Shown: positions 12,793 through 22,499 of the stretch, one piece after another
Numbering within the stretch: position 1 is the stretch's first letter
How the letters are laid out: each line of letters opens with the position of its first letter
DNA from: Amia ocellicauda
Taxonomy: Eukaryota > Chordata > Actinopteri > Amiiformes > Amiidae
DNA: 64,000 nt
NCBI RefSeq assembly: GCF_036373705.1
Contig: NC_089850.1
Coordinates: 52,557,048-52,621,047, forward strand
Direction of reading: 5' to 3'
Program-made: the position numbers and the translations under genes
The notes under the pieces: model-generated
What the model was told of the DNA's origin: nothing
What the model saw: only the letters and a program-made list of their open reading frames with translations
Databases searched by the model: none

Positions 12793-13104
12793 TTAGTACT
12801 TGGTGGCAAAACCCTTGTTGGCAATCACAGAGGTCAGACGTTTCTTGTAGTTGGCCACCAGGTTTGCGCACATCTCAGGAGGGATTTTGTCCCACTCCTC
12901 TTTGCAGATCCTCTCCAAGTCATTAAGGTTTCGAGGCTGACGTTTGGCAACTCGAACCTTCAGCTCCCTCCACAGATTTTCTATGGGATTAAGGTCTGGA
13001 GACTGGCTAGGCCACTCCAGGACCTTAATGTGCTTCTTCTTGAGCCACTCCTTTGTTGCCTTGGCTGTGTTTTGGGTCATTGTCACCCTGGAATACCCAT
13101 CCAC
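12793..13104 (-). pseudogene. Tc1 transposase C-terminal fragment
   Basis: This frame carries the end of the DDE domain: [30 protein letters not shown] with the catalytic Glu, and a C-terminus ending ANKGFATKY. It is the out-of-frame continuation of the 13882-13025 reading frame. Confidence 0.85.
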
Positions 13105-13882
13105 GACCCATTTTCAATGCCCTGGCTGAGGGAAGGAGGTTCTCACCCAAGATTTGACGGTACATGGCCCTGTCTATCGTCCCTTTGATGCGGTGCAGTT
13201 GTCCTGTCCCCTTAGCAGAAAAACACCCCCAAAGCATAATGTTTCCACCTCCGTGTTTGACGGTGGGGATGGTGTTCTTGGGGTCATTCCTCCTCCAAAC
13301 ACGGCGAGTTGAGTTGATGCCAAAGAACTCGATTTTGGTCTCATCTGACCACAACACTTTCACCCAGTTCTCCTCTGAATCATTCAGATGTTCATTGGAA
13401 AACTTCAGACGGGCCTGTACATGTGCTTTCTTGAGCAGGGGGACCTTGCAGGCGCTGCAGGATTTCAGTCCTTCGCGGCGTAGTGTGTTACCAATTGTTT
13501 TCTTGGTGACTATGGTCCCAGCTGCCTTGAGATCATTAACAAGATCCTCCCATGTAGTTCTGGGCTGATTCCTCACCGTTCTCATGATCATTGAAATTCC
13601 ACAAGGTGAGATCTTGCATGGAGCCCCAGACCGAGGGAGACTGACAGTTATTTTGTGTTTCTTCCATTGCTCCGTGGTCCAGTTCTGATGCTCACGTGCC
13701 CATTGTTGGCGCTTTCGGCAGTGGACAGGGGTCAGTATGGGAACCCTGACTGGTCTGTGGCTACGCAGCCCCATACGCAACAAACTGCGATGCACTGAGT
13801 GTTCTGACACCTTTCTATCAGAACCAGCATTAACTTTTTCAGCAATTTGAGCTACAGTAGCTCGTCTGTTGGATCGGACCAC
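13025..13882 (-). pseudogene. Fused Tc1 transposase fragment (family B DNA-binding half joined to family A catalytic half)
   Basis: A single open frame of 285 codons. It begins in the second helix-turn-helix of family B ([20 protein letters not shown], then [11 protein letters not shown]). At [13 protein letters not shown] it switches to family A, continuing through [10 protein letters not shown], the [12 protein letters not shown] block and DNDPKH. It lacks the C-terminal catalytic Glu region, which continues in another frame at 13104-12793 ([17 protein letters not shown]). The frame is preserved across the family switch, but no intact transposase is encoded. Confidence 0.85.
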
Positions 13883-13894
13883 ACGGGCCAGCCT

Positions 13895-14122
13895 TCACTC
13901 CCCACGTGCATCATTGAGCCTTGGCTGCCCATGACAATGTCGCCGGTTCACCGCTTTTCCTTCCTTGGACCACTTTTGATAGGTACTGACCACTGCAGAC
14001 CGGGAACACCCCACAAGAGCTGCAGTTTTGGAGATGCTCTGACCCAGTTGTCTAGCCATCACAATTTGGCCCTTGTCAAACTTTGAGGACAAAATGTTCA
14101 CTTGCTGCAAAATATATCCCAC
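13895..14122 (-). pseudogene. Tc1 transposase N-terminal (paired-like HTH) fragment, family B
   Basis: Encodes [20 protein letters not shown] and [11 protein letters not shown], a typical first helix-turn-helix of Tc1 transposases. It runs out of frame into the 13882-13025 segment. Confidence 0.8.
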
Positions 14123-14201
14123 CCACTGACAGGTGCCATGATAACGAGATTATCAGCGTTATTCACTTCACCTGTCAGTGGTCATAATGTTATGGCTGAT
14201 C

Positions 14202-14206
<5 letters not shown>

Positions 14207-14258
<52 letters not shown>
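14207..14258. repeat. (TA)n microsatellite between two Tc1 elements
   Basis: About 26 TA units separate the chimeric Tc1 from the next Tc1 copy, which starts directly in the tract. Confidence 0.95.
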
Positions 14259-14261
<3 letters not shown>

Positions 14262-14319
14262 TCACCTAAAGGATTATTAGGAACACCATACTAATACTGT
14301 GTTTGACCCCCTTTCGCCT

Positions 14320-14841
14320 TCAGAACTGCCTTAATTCTACGTGGCATTGATTCAACAAGGTGCTGAAAGCATTCTTGGCCCATATTGATAGGATAGCATC
14401 TTGCAGTTGATGGAGATTTGTGGGATGCACATCCAGGGCACGAAGCTCCCGTTCCACCACATCCCAAAGATGCTCTATTGGGTTGAGATCTGGTGACTGT
14501 GGGGGCCAGTTTAGTACAGTGAACTCATTGTCATGTTCAAGAAACCAATTTGAAATGATTCGACCTTTGTGACATGGTGCATTATCCTGCTGGAAGTAGC
14601 CATCAGAGGATGGGTACATGGTGGTCATAAAGGGATGGACATGGTCAGAAACAATGCTCAGGTAGGCCGTGGCATTTAAACGATGCCCAATTGGCACTAA
14701 GGGGCCTAAAGTGTGCCAAGAAAACATCCCCCACACCATTACACCACCACCACCAGCCTGCACAGTGGTAACAAGGCATGATGGATCAATGTTCTCATTC
14801 TGTTTACGCCAAATTCTGACTCTACCATCTGAATGTCTCAA
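14320..14841 (-). pseudogene. Tc1 family C transposase, DDE part (frameshifted)
   Basis: Carries the central and C-terminal DDE segments (FQQDNAPCHKG with the second Asp; [12 protein letters not shown] with the Glu). The C-terminus is altered by a 10-bp deletion and ends early. Confidence 0.88.
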
Positions 14842-15311
14842 CAGAAATCGAGACTCATCAGACCAGGCAACATTTTTCCAGTCTTCAACTGTCCAATTCT
14901 GGTGAGCTTGTGCAAATTGTAGCCTCTTTTTCCTATTTGTAGTGGAGATGAGTGGGGTCTTCTGCTGTTGTAGCCCATCCGCCTCAAGGTTGTACGTGTT
15001 GTGGCTTCACAAATGCTTTGCTGCATACCTCGGTTGTAACGAGTGGTTATTTCAGTCAAAGTTGCTCTTCTATCAGCTTGAATCAGTCGGCCCATTCTCC
15101 TCTGACCTCTAGCATCAACAAGGCATTTTCGCCCACAGGACTGCCGCATACTGGATGTTTTTCCCTTTTCACACCATTCTTTGTAAACCCTAGAAATGGT
15201 TGTGCGTGAAAATCCCAGTAACTGAGCAGATTGTGAAATACTCAGACCGGCCCGTCTGGCTCCATCAACCATGCCACGCTCAAAATTGCTAAAATCACCT
15301 TTCTTTCCCAT
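14838..15311 (-). pseudogene. Tc1 family C transposase, N-terminal part (frameshifted)
   Basis: Starts MGKKGDFSNFERGMVDGARR and includes the two HTH motifs (SISQSAQLLGFSRTTISRVY and the ATLTEITTRY region). The frame is lost just before the first catalytic Asp because of a short deletion relative to the 59583-60353 copy. Confidence 0.88.
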
Positions 15312-15792
15312 TCAGACATTCAGTTTGGAGTTCAGGAGATTGTCTTGACCAGGACCACACCCCTAAATGCATTGAAGCAACTGCCATGTGATTGGTTGGT
15401 TAGATAATTGCATTAATGAGAAATTGAACAGGTGTTCCTAATAATCCTTTAGGTGAATGTATATATATATATGAAGACCACAGCTGACAGGGAAGAACCT
15501 GGAATAATACACTATTTACCTACCAGTGGAAACATATTAGGGAATCCCTCATCCAGAAGTGGACACACAATGGTGGATGTTGATGATATAGATCTGATTT
15601 ATTTTATTATTATTATCATCATGGTAAGGATTAATATTTAGATTAATGCTATTACATACAAATGCTCACAAAGCGGAGCAAATTACTATGTTTGATCAAA
15701 TCTTTTTAAGTTCCCAGTGAAGTAATAGTTACTTCTTATTACTATAAACTATCATAAGATATTTCGTATTCCTGTATCATGAGGAAGTAGTG

Positions 15793-15996
15793 TGGAGTAG
15801 TGGTCATGGCTCTGGACTCTGCTGTTCAGTTCCAGGTGGGGGACACTGCTGCTGTACCCTTGAGCAAGGTACTGATCCTAGATTGCTTCAGGAAAACCTC
15901 TGCTGCAAATACAGGGGTAACTGTATGTAAATGAAAAAAAAAAAAAAAAGATATATTGTAAGTCGGCCTGCATAAGGGCATCTACTAAGAAATAAG
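15793..15996 (+). mobile_element. tRNA-derived SINE
   Basis: The head reads 'gtggagtagtggtcatggctc' (A-box-like), followed by a degenerate B-box ('ttcagttccaggtggg'). The body is 'acactgctgctgtacccttg agcaaggtac', then comes an A-rich run, and the tail reads 'gtaagtcggcctgcataagg gcatctactaagaaata'. This architecture and the 'ataagggcgtctgctaa' tail are typical of widespread fish SINEs. It is diverged and probably old. Confidence 0.75.
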
Positions 15997-16857
15997 ATTA
16001 ACTAATCATTTTCTATATCTTTCTAACACATTTACTTTTCAGCACGAAACCGAACTTTAGGTGCCAGCTTGTTGTCCACTGACGTCTCTACATCACTGAC
16101 TCTTCTGGCAAAGCTTCACACACAGGTTGGCACTTGTATATTCTCTGCAAAGAATGTTTTTTTTTTTGTAGATGCATTTAAATGTTACACCACTGGGTGG
16201 CGAACCAATACTAATCTGTGTATTCATGAAGACCAGAACACAGGTGAATAATACGTGATATCAATTTGGGATCTTCTACAGGGATACGACCACAAATCTG
16301 AATTACATTTAAACTGACTTCAGGTACACACTAGAACACAATGTTGAACATTAATCCAAACACAATTGATGATTTTGAAAGAGGCAATTGAGCAAGAGGT
16401 GTATTCAATCCACACAGAAACCTTGCAAGCTTTAACGTGCAATTTCATAATTTCACTGACATTTCACAACCGAGGAGGACATATCGAATATGTTTCTCAT
16501 TGGGGACTGTATTTCCCAAATGTACTGATACTTGTTTAACCCAGTGTATTATAAGACTCAGTACCAGTCAAGCTCAGTGTAAGTGGGTTGAAGACATCCT
16601 ACTGAATTCACCCATTGAGCTTGATCCAATTCATCCAATTGAACTGTGGATCGTGTATACATTTGTGGCTAAAAACAATCTTAGTAAACTATAGTGTTCA
16701 GAAAAACCTGAAAGAAAACAAAAGTCTAAAGTGTGCTGGAGGGGTAAATCCAATGAATTCCCTTTCCAAACAAAGTTTATGTCAAACACAATTTTGAATA
16801 CAACTTCACACAGCAGGACAGAATTATTTTGCATACTGATAAGTGTAGCCAGATTAT
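15997..16857. other. Intergenic, no feature recognised
   Basis: AT-rich sequence without coding or repeat signature that I can name. Confidence 0.6.
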
Positions 16858-16925
16858 TATTATTTTTATTTATTTATTTATTTATTGGCCGACACCCTTA
16901 TCCAGGGTGACTTACAAAACAAAGA
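16858..16925 (-). mobile_element. SINE/LINE 3'-tail fragment
   Basis: The minus strand reads 'gtaagtcaccctggataagg gtgtcggccaataaataaat', ending in a TAAA-repeat tail. It is the 3' end of a fish retroposon in reverse orientation, and only the tail is visible. Confidence 0.65.
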
Positions 16926-17237
16926 TGCAAAGCTTAAAAATCCTTGTTGCATCAAAACATCATTTTTATTGTCTGTGCTTTGACCTCTTCCTCTCCCATG
17001 TCTTATTTTGTGTCCTCCTGTTGGTCCTCAATCAGTGATTATGTTTACATGCAGAGAATTTCTAAGTTTCAAAGAAAGAAAGAAAAAAAAAATCAACAAA
17101 ACATTGAGTCCGGCTGATCCTAGTAGTGAAACCTGCTATCTGCATTGCCATCAGATCAACGTCTTTGAGAGACATCTTTGGTCTACCCTCACAAATATCC
17201 AATTGTATTAATCAAACTTCTTTATCATTAATATAAA

Positions 17238-17431
17238 GGTAATGCTTTATTTGAATGCAGCTCTGTGTAGCCTACATAATAATAGTCATAACAGCATTCA
17301 TAATGCATTATGACAACTTATCCAGGGATGTCGAACAGGTGCATAATTATTCATAACACACTCATAACATTTGTCATAGCATTATCACAATGTTATGACA
17401 ACACAGAGCTGCATTCAAATAAAGCTTTACC
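17238..17431. mobile_element. MITE with about 31-bp terminal inverted repeats
   Basis: The left end 'ggtaatgctttatttgaatg cagctctgtgt' and the inverted right end differ by one base. The roughly 190-bp interior is AT-rich and noncoding. The flanks AATATAAA and AATATAAT look like an 8-bp target duplication with one mismatch, which would suit a hAT-type origin. Confidence 0.75.
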
Positions 17432-17478
17432 AATATAATTCACCATAAGTCTTTGTGGGACAGTCTTTCTACTACAAA

Positions 17479-17586
17479 CTTGTCTGTAGTTTGCCTTAAT
17501 TTAAGTCAATTCAGTACAGCTGCTGAGTTGGTGAAAGTAAATAGGTTGAAAGAAAGGTGATTTCATCTAGAACTAGCAGGATTTCA
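17479..17586 (+). repeat. Direct repeat, unit 1 of about 108 bp
   Basis: Starts 'cttgtctgtagtttgcctta' and ends 'aactagcaggatttc'. It recurs at 17781-17888 with few mismatches, about 195 bp apart. Confidence 0.85.
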
Positions 17587-17780
17587 GTTAAGTGAGTTGT
17601 GCCAGTTGGAGCCAGTTAGGTGTGAATTGGGGGCAGGTAGACAAAAGGGTACTTAAAGCTGCTGTTGCCATAGATATACACTGGACAGTACAGGTGAGAG
17701 GCAGCCATCTTCTTGTGTTTCTAGTTTCAGACAGTCTTAGCATTCCTCAGTTTGTTTTAACTGCCTTAATTGAAGTTAAT

Positions 17781-17888
17781 CTTGTCTGTAGTTTGCCTTC
17801 ATTGAAGTCAATTCAGTTCAGCAGTTGAGTTGGTGAAAGTAAATAGGTTGAAAGAAAGGTGATTGAGTCTAGGACTAGCAGGATTTTG
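17781..17888 (+). repeat. Direct repeat, unit 2 of about 108 bp
   Basis: Second unit of the repeat at 17479. It directly precedes the LINE reverse-transcriptase fragment, so the pair may be a duplicated LINE 5' region. Confidence 0.85.
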
Positions 17889-17934
17889 ATCATGTCATGT
17901 CTTACTATTAGAGTTCTTTGAACATGAACATCAT

Positions 17935-18411
17935 GTGAAAGCATATGATATGATATACTTAGATTTTCAGAAAGCTTTTGATAAGGTTCCACACCAAAGA
18001 CTGATCCTCAAATTGGAAGCTGTAGGCATTCAGGGTAATGTAAGTAGATGGACTATGAACTGGTTGATGTATAGGAAACAGAGGTTGTCGATTAGAGGAG
18101 TCGCTTCTAACTGCAGTGAGGTTGTTAGTGGAGTTCCACAGGGATCAGTACTAGGGCCTTTGCTTTTTCTAATCTATATTAATGATCTGGACTCTGGGAT
18201 TGTTAGCAAACTTGTCAAATTTGCAGATGATACAAAAATAGGTGGCTCAGCAGATACAATCTCAGCAGCACAGGCTATTCAGAAGGACTTAGATAATATT
18301 CAGTTGTGGGCCGACACCTGGCATATGAAATTCAATGTGGACAAGTGCAAGGTATTACATGCAGGTAACAAAAATGTCCATTATAATTACACTATGGGAG
18401 GAATACAGTGA
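17935..18411 (+). pseudogene. LINE reverse transcriptase fragment
   Basis: A 158-codon open frame covering the RT palm: YLDFQKAFDKVPHQ (first catalytic Asp), the SGVPQGSVLGPLLF block and KFADDT (the catalytic Asp pair). The reading frame is cut at its right end by the Tc1 insertion. Confidence 0.85.
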
Positions 18412-18750
18412 GGGAAAAAAGTATTTGATCCCCTGCTGATTTTGTACGTTTGCCCACTGACAAAGAAATGATCAGTCTATAATTTTAATGGTAGGTGTAT
18501 TTTAACAGTGAGAGACAGAATAACAACAACAAAAATCCAGAAAAACACATTTCAAAAAGTTATAAATTGATATGCATGTTAATGAGGGAAATAAGTATTT
18601 GACCCCTTCGACTTAGTACTTGGTGGCAAAACCCTTGTTGGCAATCACAGAGGTCAGACGTTTCTTGTAGTTGGCCACCAGGTTTGCACACATCTCAGGA
18701 GGGATTTTGTCCCACTCCTCTTTGCAGATCCTCTCCAAGTCATTAAGGTT

Positions 18751-19560
18751 TCAAGGCTGATGTTTGGCAACTCGAACCTTCAGCTCCCTCCACAGATTTT
18801 CTACGGGATTAAGGTCTGGAGACTGGCTAGGCCACTCCAGGACCTTAATGTGCTTCTTCTTGAGCCACTCCTTTGTTGCCTTGGCTGTGCGTTTTGGGTC
18901 ATTGTCATGCTGGAATACCCATCCACGACCCATTTTCAATGCCCTGGCTGAGGGAAGGAGGTTCTCACCCAAGATTTGACAGTACATGGCCCCGTCCATC
19001 GTCCCTTTGATGCGGTGCAGTTGACCTGTCCCCTTAGCAGAAAAACACCCCCAAAGCATAATGTTTCCACCTCCATGTTTGACGGTGGGGATGGTGTTCT
19101 TGGGGTCATTCCTCCTCCTCCAAACACGGCAAGTTGAGTTGATGCCAAAGAGCTCGATTTTGGTCTGATCTGACCGCAACACTTTCACCCAGTTCTCCTC
19201 TGAATCATTCCGATGTTCATTGGCAAACTTCAGACGGGCCTGTACATATGCTTTCTTATGCAGGGGGACCTTGCGGGCGCTGCAGGATTTCAGTCCTTCA
19301 CGGCGTAGTGTGTTATCAATTGTTTTCTTGGTGACTATGGTCCCAGCTGCCTTGAGATCATTAACAAGATCCTCCCGTGTAGTTCTGGGCTGATTCCTCA
19401 CCGTTCTCATGATCATTGAAACTCCACGAGGTGAGATCTTGCATGAAGCCCCAGACCGAGGGAGACTGACAGTTATTTTGTGTTTCTTCCATTTGCGAAT
19501 AATCTCACCAACTGTTGTCACCTTCTCACCAAGCTGCTTGGCGATGGTCTTGTAGCCCAT
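18751..19560 (-). pseudogene. Tc1 family A transposase (nearly full, defective)
   Basis: 269 codons starting [20 protein letters not shown] (the first HTH), through the DDE blocks to [15 protein letters not shown]. In-frame sequence upstream (to about 19626) adds part of the HTH but contains a stop (TAG near 19588). The first catalytic motif reads SDQTK where the chimeric copy has SDETK. The end departs from the chimeric copy at AKHQP and stops. Confidence 0.85.
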
Positions 19561-19675
19561 TCCAGCCTTATGTAGGTCTACAATCTAGTCCCTGACATCC
19601 TTGGACAGCTCTTTGGTCTTGGCCATGGTGGAGAGTTTGGAATCTGATTGATTGATTGCTTCTGTGGACAGTTGT

Positions 19676-19762
19676 CTTTTATACAGGTAACGAGCTGAGA
19701 TTAGGAGCACTCCCTTTAAGAGAGTGCTGCTAATCTCAGCTCATTACCTGTATAAAAGACAC
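19676..19762. repeat. Inverted repeat (hairpin) inside Tc1 family A
   Basis: The arms 'ttatacaggtaacgagctga gattagga' and 'ctaatctcagctcattacct gtataa' are separated by a short loop that is itself palindromic ('gcactccctttaagagagtgc'). It lies upstream of the transposase start. Confidence 0.85.
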
Positions 19763-20640
19763 CTGGGAGCCAGAAATCTTGCTGATTGATAGGGGATCAA
19801 ATACTTATTTCACTCATTAACATGCAAATCAATGTATAACTTTTTTGAAATGCGTTTTTCTGGATTTTTATGTTGTTATTCTGTCTCTCACTGTTAAAAT
19901 ACACCTACCATTAAAATTATAGACTGATCATTTCTTTGTCAGTGGGCAAACGTACAAAATCAGCAGGGGGATCAAATACTTTTTTCCCTCACTGTAGAAC
20001 TAGATGAAGTAACACATGAGAAAAACCTAGGAGTCTATGTGGACTCCTCACTTTCTCCATCCAAACAATGTGGGGAAGCAATACAAAAGGCAAACACAAT
20101 GTTAGGGTATATTGTCAAAAGTGTAGAATTTAAAACAAGGGCAGTAATGTTCAGACTGTACAATGCACTAGTTAGAGCTCATCTGGATACTGCGTACAGT
20201 TCTGGGCTCCACACTTCAAGAAAGATATCGCTGCTCTAGAGACAGTTCAGAGGAGAGCAACCAGACTTATTCCAGGTCTGAAGGGACTGTCCTACTGAGA
20301 CACTGAGGGAACTGAACCTTTTCACCCTGGAACAGAGGAGACTATGTGGGGACTTGATTCAAGTCTTCAAAATCAAGAAGGGCATCGACCACATCAAGCT
20401 AGAGGAGCTTTTCCACAGCAGCAGGAACGCACACACCCGGGACACAAATGGAAATTGGGCTTCAAGGCATTTAAGATGGAAAACAGGAGACACTTCTCCA
20501 CACAGAGAGTTGTCACAATCTAGAACAAACTCCCCAGCGATGTGGTTGAAGCTGAAAATTTGGGAACATTTAAATAGACTGGAAAGTATCGTTGGATCAC
20601 TTAGTTATTAATGGACACCAAATGAGCAAATGGGCTGAAT

Positions 20641-21471
20641 ACATTTATTTACCAGTGTTTCCCCCAGGAAAAGCCATGATGACATCAACAAGGGCCCACA
20701 AGTGCTCACTGGGGTTGGTCAAGGTGGTGGTGTTGTGATGCCCTGCATGTCCGCAGTGGCAACTAATGTACAACACAACAGTTCAGTCCTTTACTTTTCT
20801 GTGTGAACATGGGAATGTTACTCAGCATTTTCATGCTGTCGGTCTAATTCCAATTCTTATACAAAACGCAAATATGCCTCATAGAAATGTGTAAACTCAT
20901 ATCATATTTTGACAAATAGTTAAAAGTCCCTATTAAGTTAGATAGGAGGCATTGCTATCAAAATAAATGTAATATGTTAATATACTGGTTGGTTAACCTT
21001 TCCCCGCCAACATACAGTGCATTTTACCTATAACATCCCTCTTTAAAGATTTATATGCACAAAAAGTTTGGCAGATTCTCTGAAATTTACCACCAGAATA
21101 GTTTTGAGTTTTAGGTTTTGACATCTTATATTTACAATTAATACGGTAAACACTCAGAATTCAAGCAACAATACTTCATCATGACATATCCAAATGCCCG
21201 TCTCGATTTTGTTTAAGGTTGACACACAATATTAGGTAAGTGACAAATGTATTAAGTTCACAAGTAGTGAAAACAAACTGTTTATCAACTTAAACTTTTC
21301 AAGGGTACTATTGTACCTCACACAAAGACAAAAATACCTAAGTGCCTGTAAAGCACACCAAGCAGTAGCTAGGAAGGCCCTTAGTTCAGTAACTGCAAGA
21401 CTGATGATGTTTTAATTGGGAGCAGACACAGAAAAAGAGGCAAATTTGGTTGTCACACAAGCTCACATTTA
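20641..21471. other. Intergenic between LINE fragment and Kir-like gene
   Basis: AT-rich and without recognisable genes. On the minus strand it would hold the 3'UTR of the Kir-like gene. I see no clear polyadenylation site. Confidence 0.55.
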
Positions 21472-21779
21472 TCATATGTCCAAATTACTTTCACTCATTT
21501 CTGTGATGTTGTGGATACTGCTGGTTCTGTGGTCAAGGTCTGCCGAGGGGCAGGTGTGGGCAGTGCAGTCCCAGCACAGGCTCAGTGTGGACCTCTCATT
21601 CTGCTCCAAGTCATGCAGAGTAGTCATCTCCTTGGCGCTGCGCAGGGACGTTTGCACCTCGAAGGTCTGGCTGTAGTCCACTCTGAACACCCCTTTCTTC
21701 AGGATCACGCAGGGCTCGAAGCGTTGGCCCCACAGAATTTCATCATCCGTGTATGACGTCCTGGCCTGGCATGTCATGC
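21472..21779 (-). CDS. Kir-like gene exon 3 (C-terminal cytoplasmic domain)
   Basis: The acceptor CGTTAG|GC leads into [20 protein letters not shown], the conserved C-terminal Kir block, then [23 protein letters not shown] proteins have three more residues between DYSQ and TFEV (for example FHA), so nine bases appear to be deleted in frame. The tail of about 50 residues is open to a stop at 21472-21474 and has no recognised motif. Confidence 0.75.
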
Positions 21780-22499
21780 CTAACGCCCAACACAACCAAC
21801 AAAGATCATTGGGAATCAGAACCCAGTGTGACATATCTATATTTAACAGGCTTGCCAAACATATAGTGGTCCAATGCACCTGGCCTCTGGGTGTGACATA
21901 TACAATATATATGTCATGCTGGGCTCCTAAGGATTAAATGCATGTGATGTTATAAGAAGTTGTTTTATAATTCTGTCAACAAGTCACAGGCACAAAGCAT
22001 GCCATTTAAGCAATGTGTAAATAGACTGCATAGGATACAGGCAGATTAATATCATTATTTCACAGGGAATCCCTTGGGATTATGCCCAGAAATGGTTCTA
22101 TACAGTAATCCAATCATAATAGGAGACAGGCATTTAGAGTAATCCAGGGGGATTCCTATGTGCTGCTTAGTGCTGCAGTTAAAATCAAGTTGTAGTTTAA
22201 TCTGCTATTACATAGGTTAATCGTGTCAACTGCCATGGTCTGATTTTTAAGAAATACAAAAATGATGCAGCTATAAGTACTATATACTATGTATGTACTA
22301 TGTACTTTTGACTTCTCGTTCTGTCAAGATAGACTGATGCCTAGTATATTTAAATAAGAGGGTTTTAAGGTGTACCAGAAGGAACTAATTAAAACAATAA
22401 TACAAATATAAAATCTAAATGAACAAAAACAATAAACACCCATTTGCTTGGTGAAATAACTGTGTGCCGTAACCCCCCCCCCCCATCATCGTCACAAAC
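21780..22499 (-). other. Kir-like gene intron 2
   Basis: 720-bp intron between a GTTTGT donor and a TTAG acceptor. It includes a C13 homopolymer near 22472-22484. No other feature seen. Confidence 0.7.

Larger units (their letters stand above)
12586..14206 (-). mobile_element. Chimeric Tc1-like transposon (two families joined)
   Basis: The left terminus (CAGTGGGGGAAAAAACTATT) and about 1.07 kb inward match the Tc1 copy at 18406-19994 nearly base for base. From about 13670 rightward the sequence is a different Tc1 family, ending in a terminus that reads 'gtcataatgttatggctgat' on the plus strand. On the minus strand the N-terminal helix-turn-helix part (14122-13895 and on) belongs to the second family. 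The catalytic domain ([18 protein letters not shown]) belongs to the first. The junction sits at a shared TTCTTCCATTG-like stretch. The two termini are therefore not inverted repeats of one another. The transposase is broken: a frame break lies near 13895-13882, and another in the DNDPKH region near 13080. Confidence 0.88.
14259..15459 (-). mobile_element. Tc1-like transposon, family C, copy 1
   Basis: The termini CACTCACCTAAAGGATTATT and its inverse (...AATCCTTTAGGTGAATG) are flanked by TA. The minus-strand transposase is split into 15311-14838 (HTH region, starting MGKKGDFSNFERGMVDGARR) and 14841-14320 (DDE region with VQAGGGGVMVWGMFSWHT, QQDNAPCHKG and [12 protein letters not shown]). Compared with the copy at 59281-60501 it lacks about 10 bp ('ttagaaatgt') near 14376 and about 10 bp near 14955, and both indels shift the frame. 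It is a close relative of that copy, so the family has moved fairly recently. Confidence 0.93.
18406..19994 (-). mobile_element. Tc1-like transposon, family A, full length
   Basis: The inverted termini CAGTGAGGGAAAAAAGTATT and ...AATACTTTTTTCCCTCACTG lie within long inverted terminal regions of roughly 190 bp, flanked on both sides by TA. The element is 1589 bp and sits inside a LINE. The minus-strand transposase is open from 19560 to 18751, with [14 protein letters not shown], a D in [24 protein letters not shown] and [14 protein letters not shown]. The N-terminal HTH exists partly upstream with a stop (at about 19590), and the C-terminal end is shifted. It is complete in structure, with a defective transposase. 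Confidence 0.93.
17889..20640 (+). mobile_element. CR1/L2-like LINE fragment interrupted by a Tc1 element
   Basis: The reverse transcriptase is visible at 17935-18403 (DMIYLDFQKAFDKVPHQRL, GVPQGSVLGPLLFLIYINDL, KFADDTKIGG). It resumes at 19997 with 'LGVYVDSSLSPS', 'AIQKANTMLGYIVKS' and a 3' part like the fragment at 48838. The Tc1 copy 18406-19994 sits between, flanked by a TA duplication. The FADD catalytic motif is intact, but the LINE is 5'-truncated and has stops in its 3' part, so it is dead. The superfamily placement (Jockey/CR1/L2) rests on motif resemblance only. Confidence 0.82.

Noticed and set aside
13164..13568. Plus-strand 134-codon frame in the chimeric Tc1
   Set aside because: It is antisense to the transposase and appears in every Tc1 copy.
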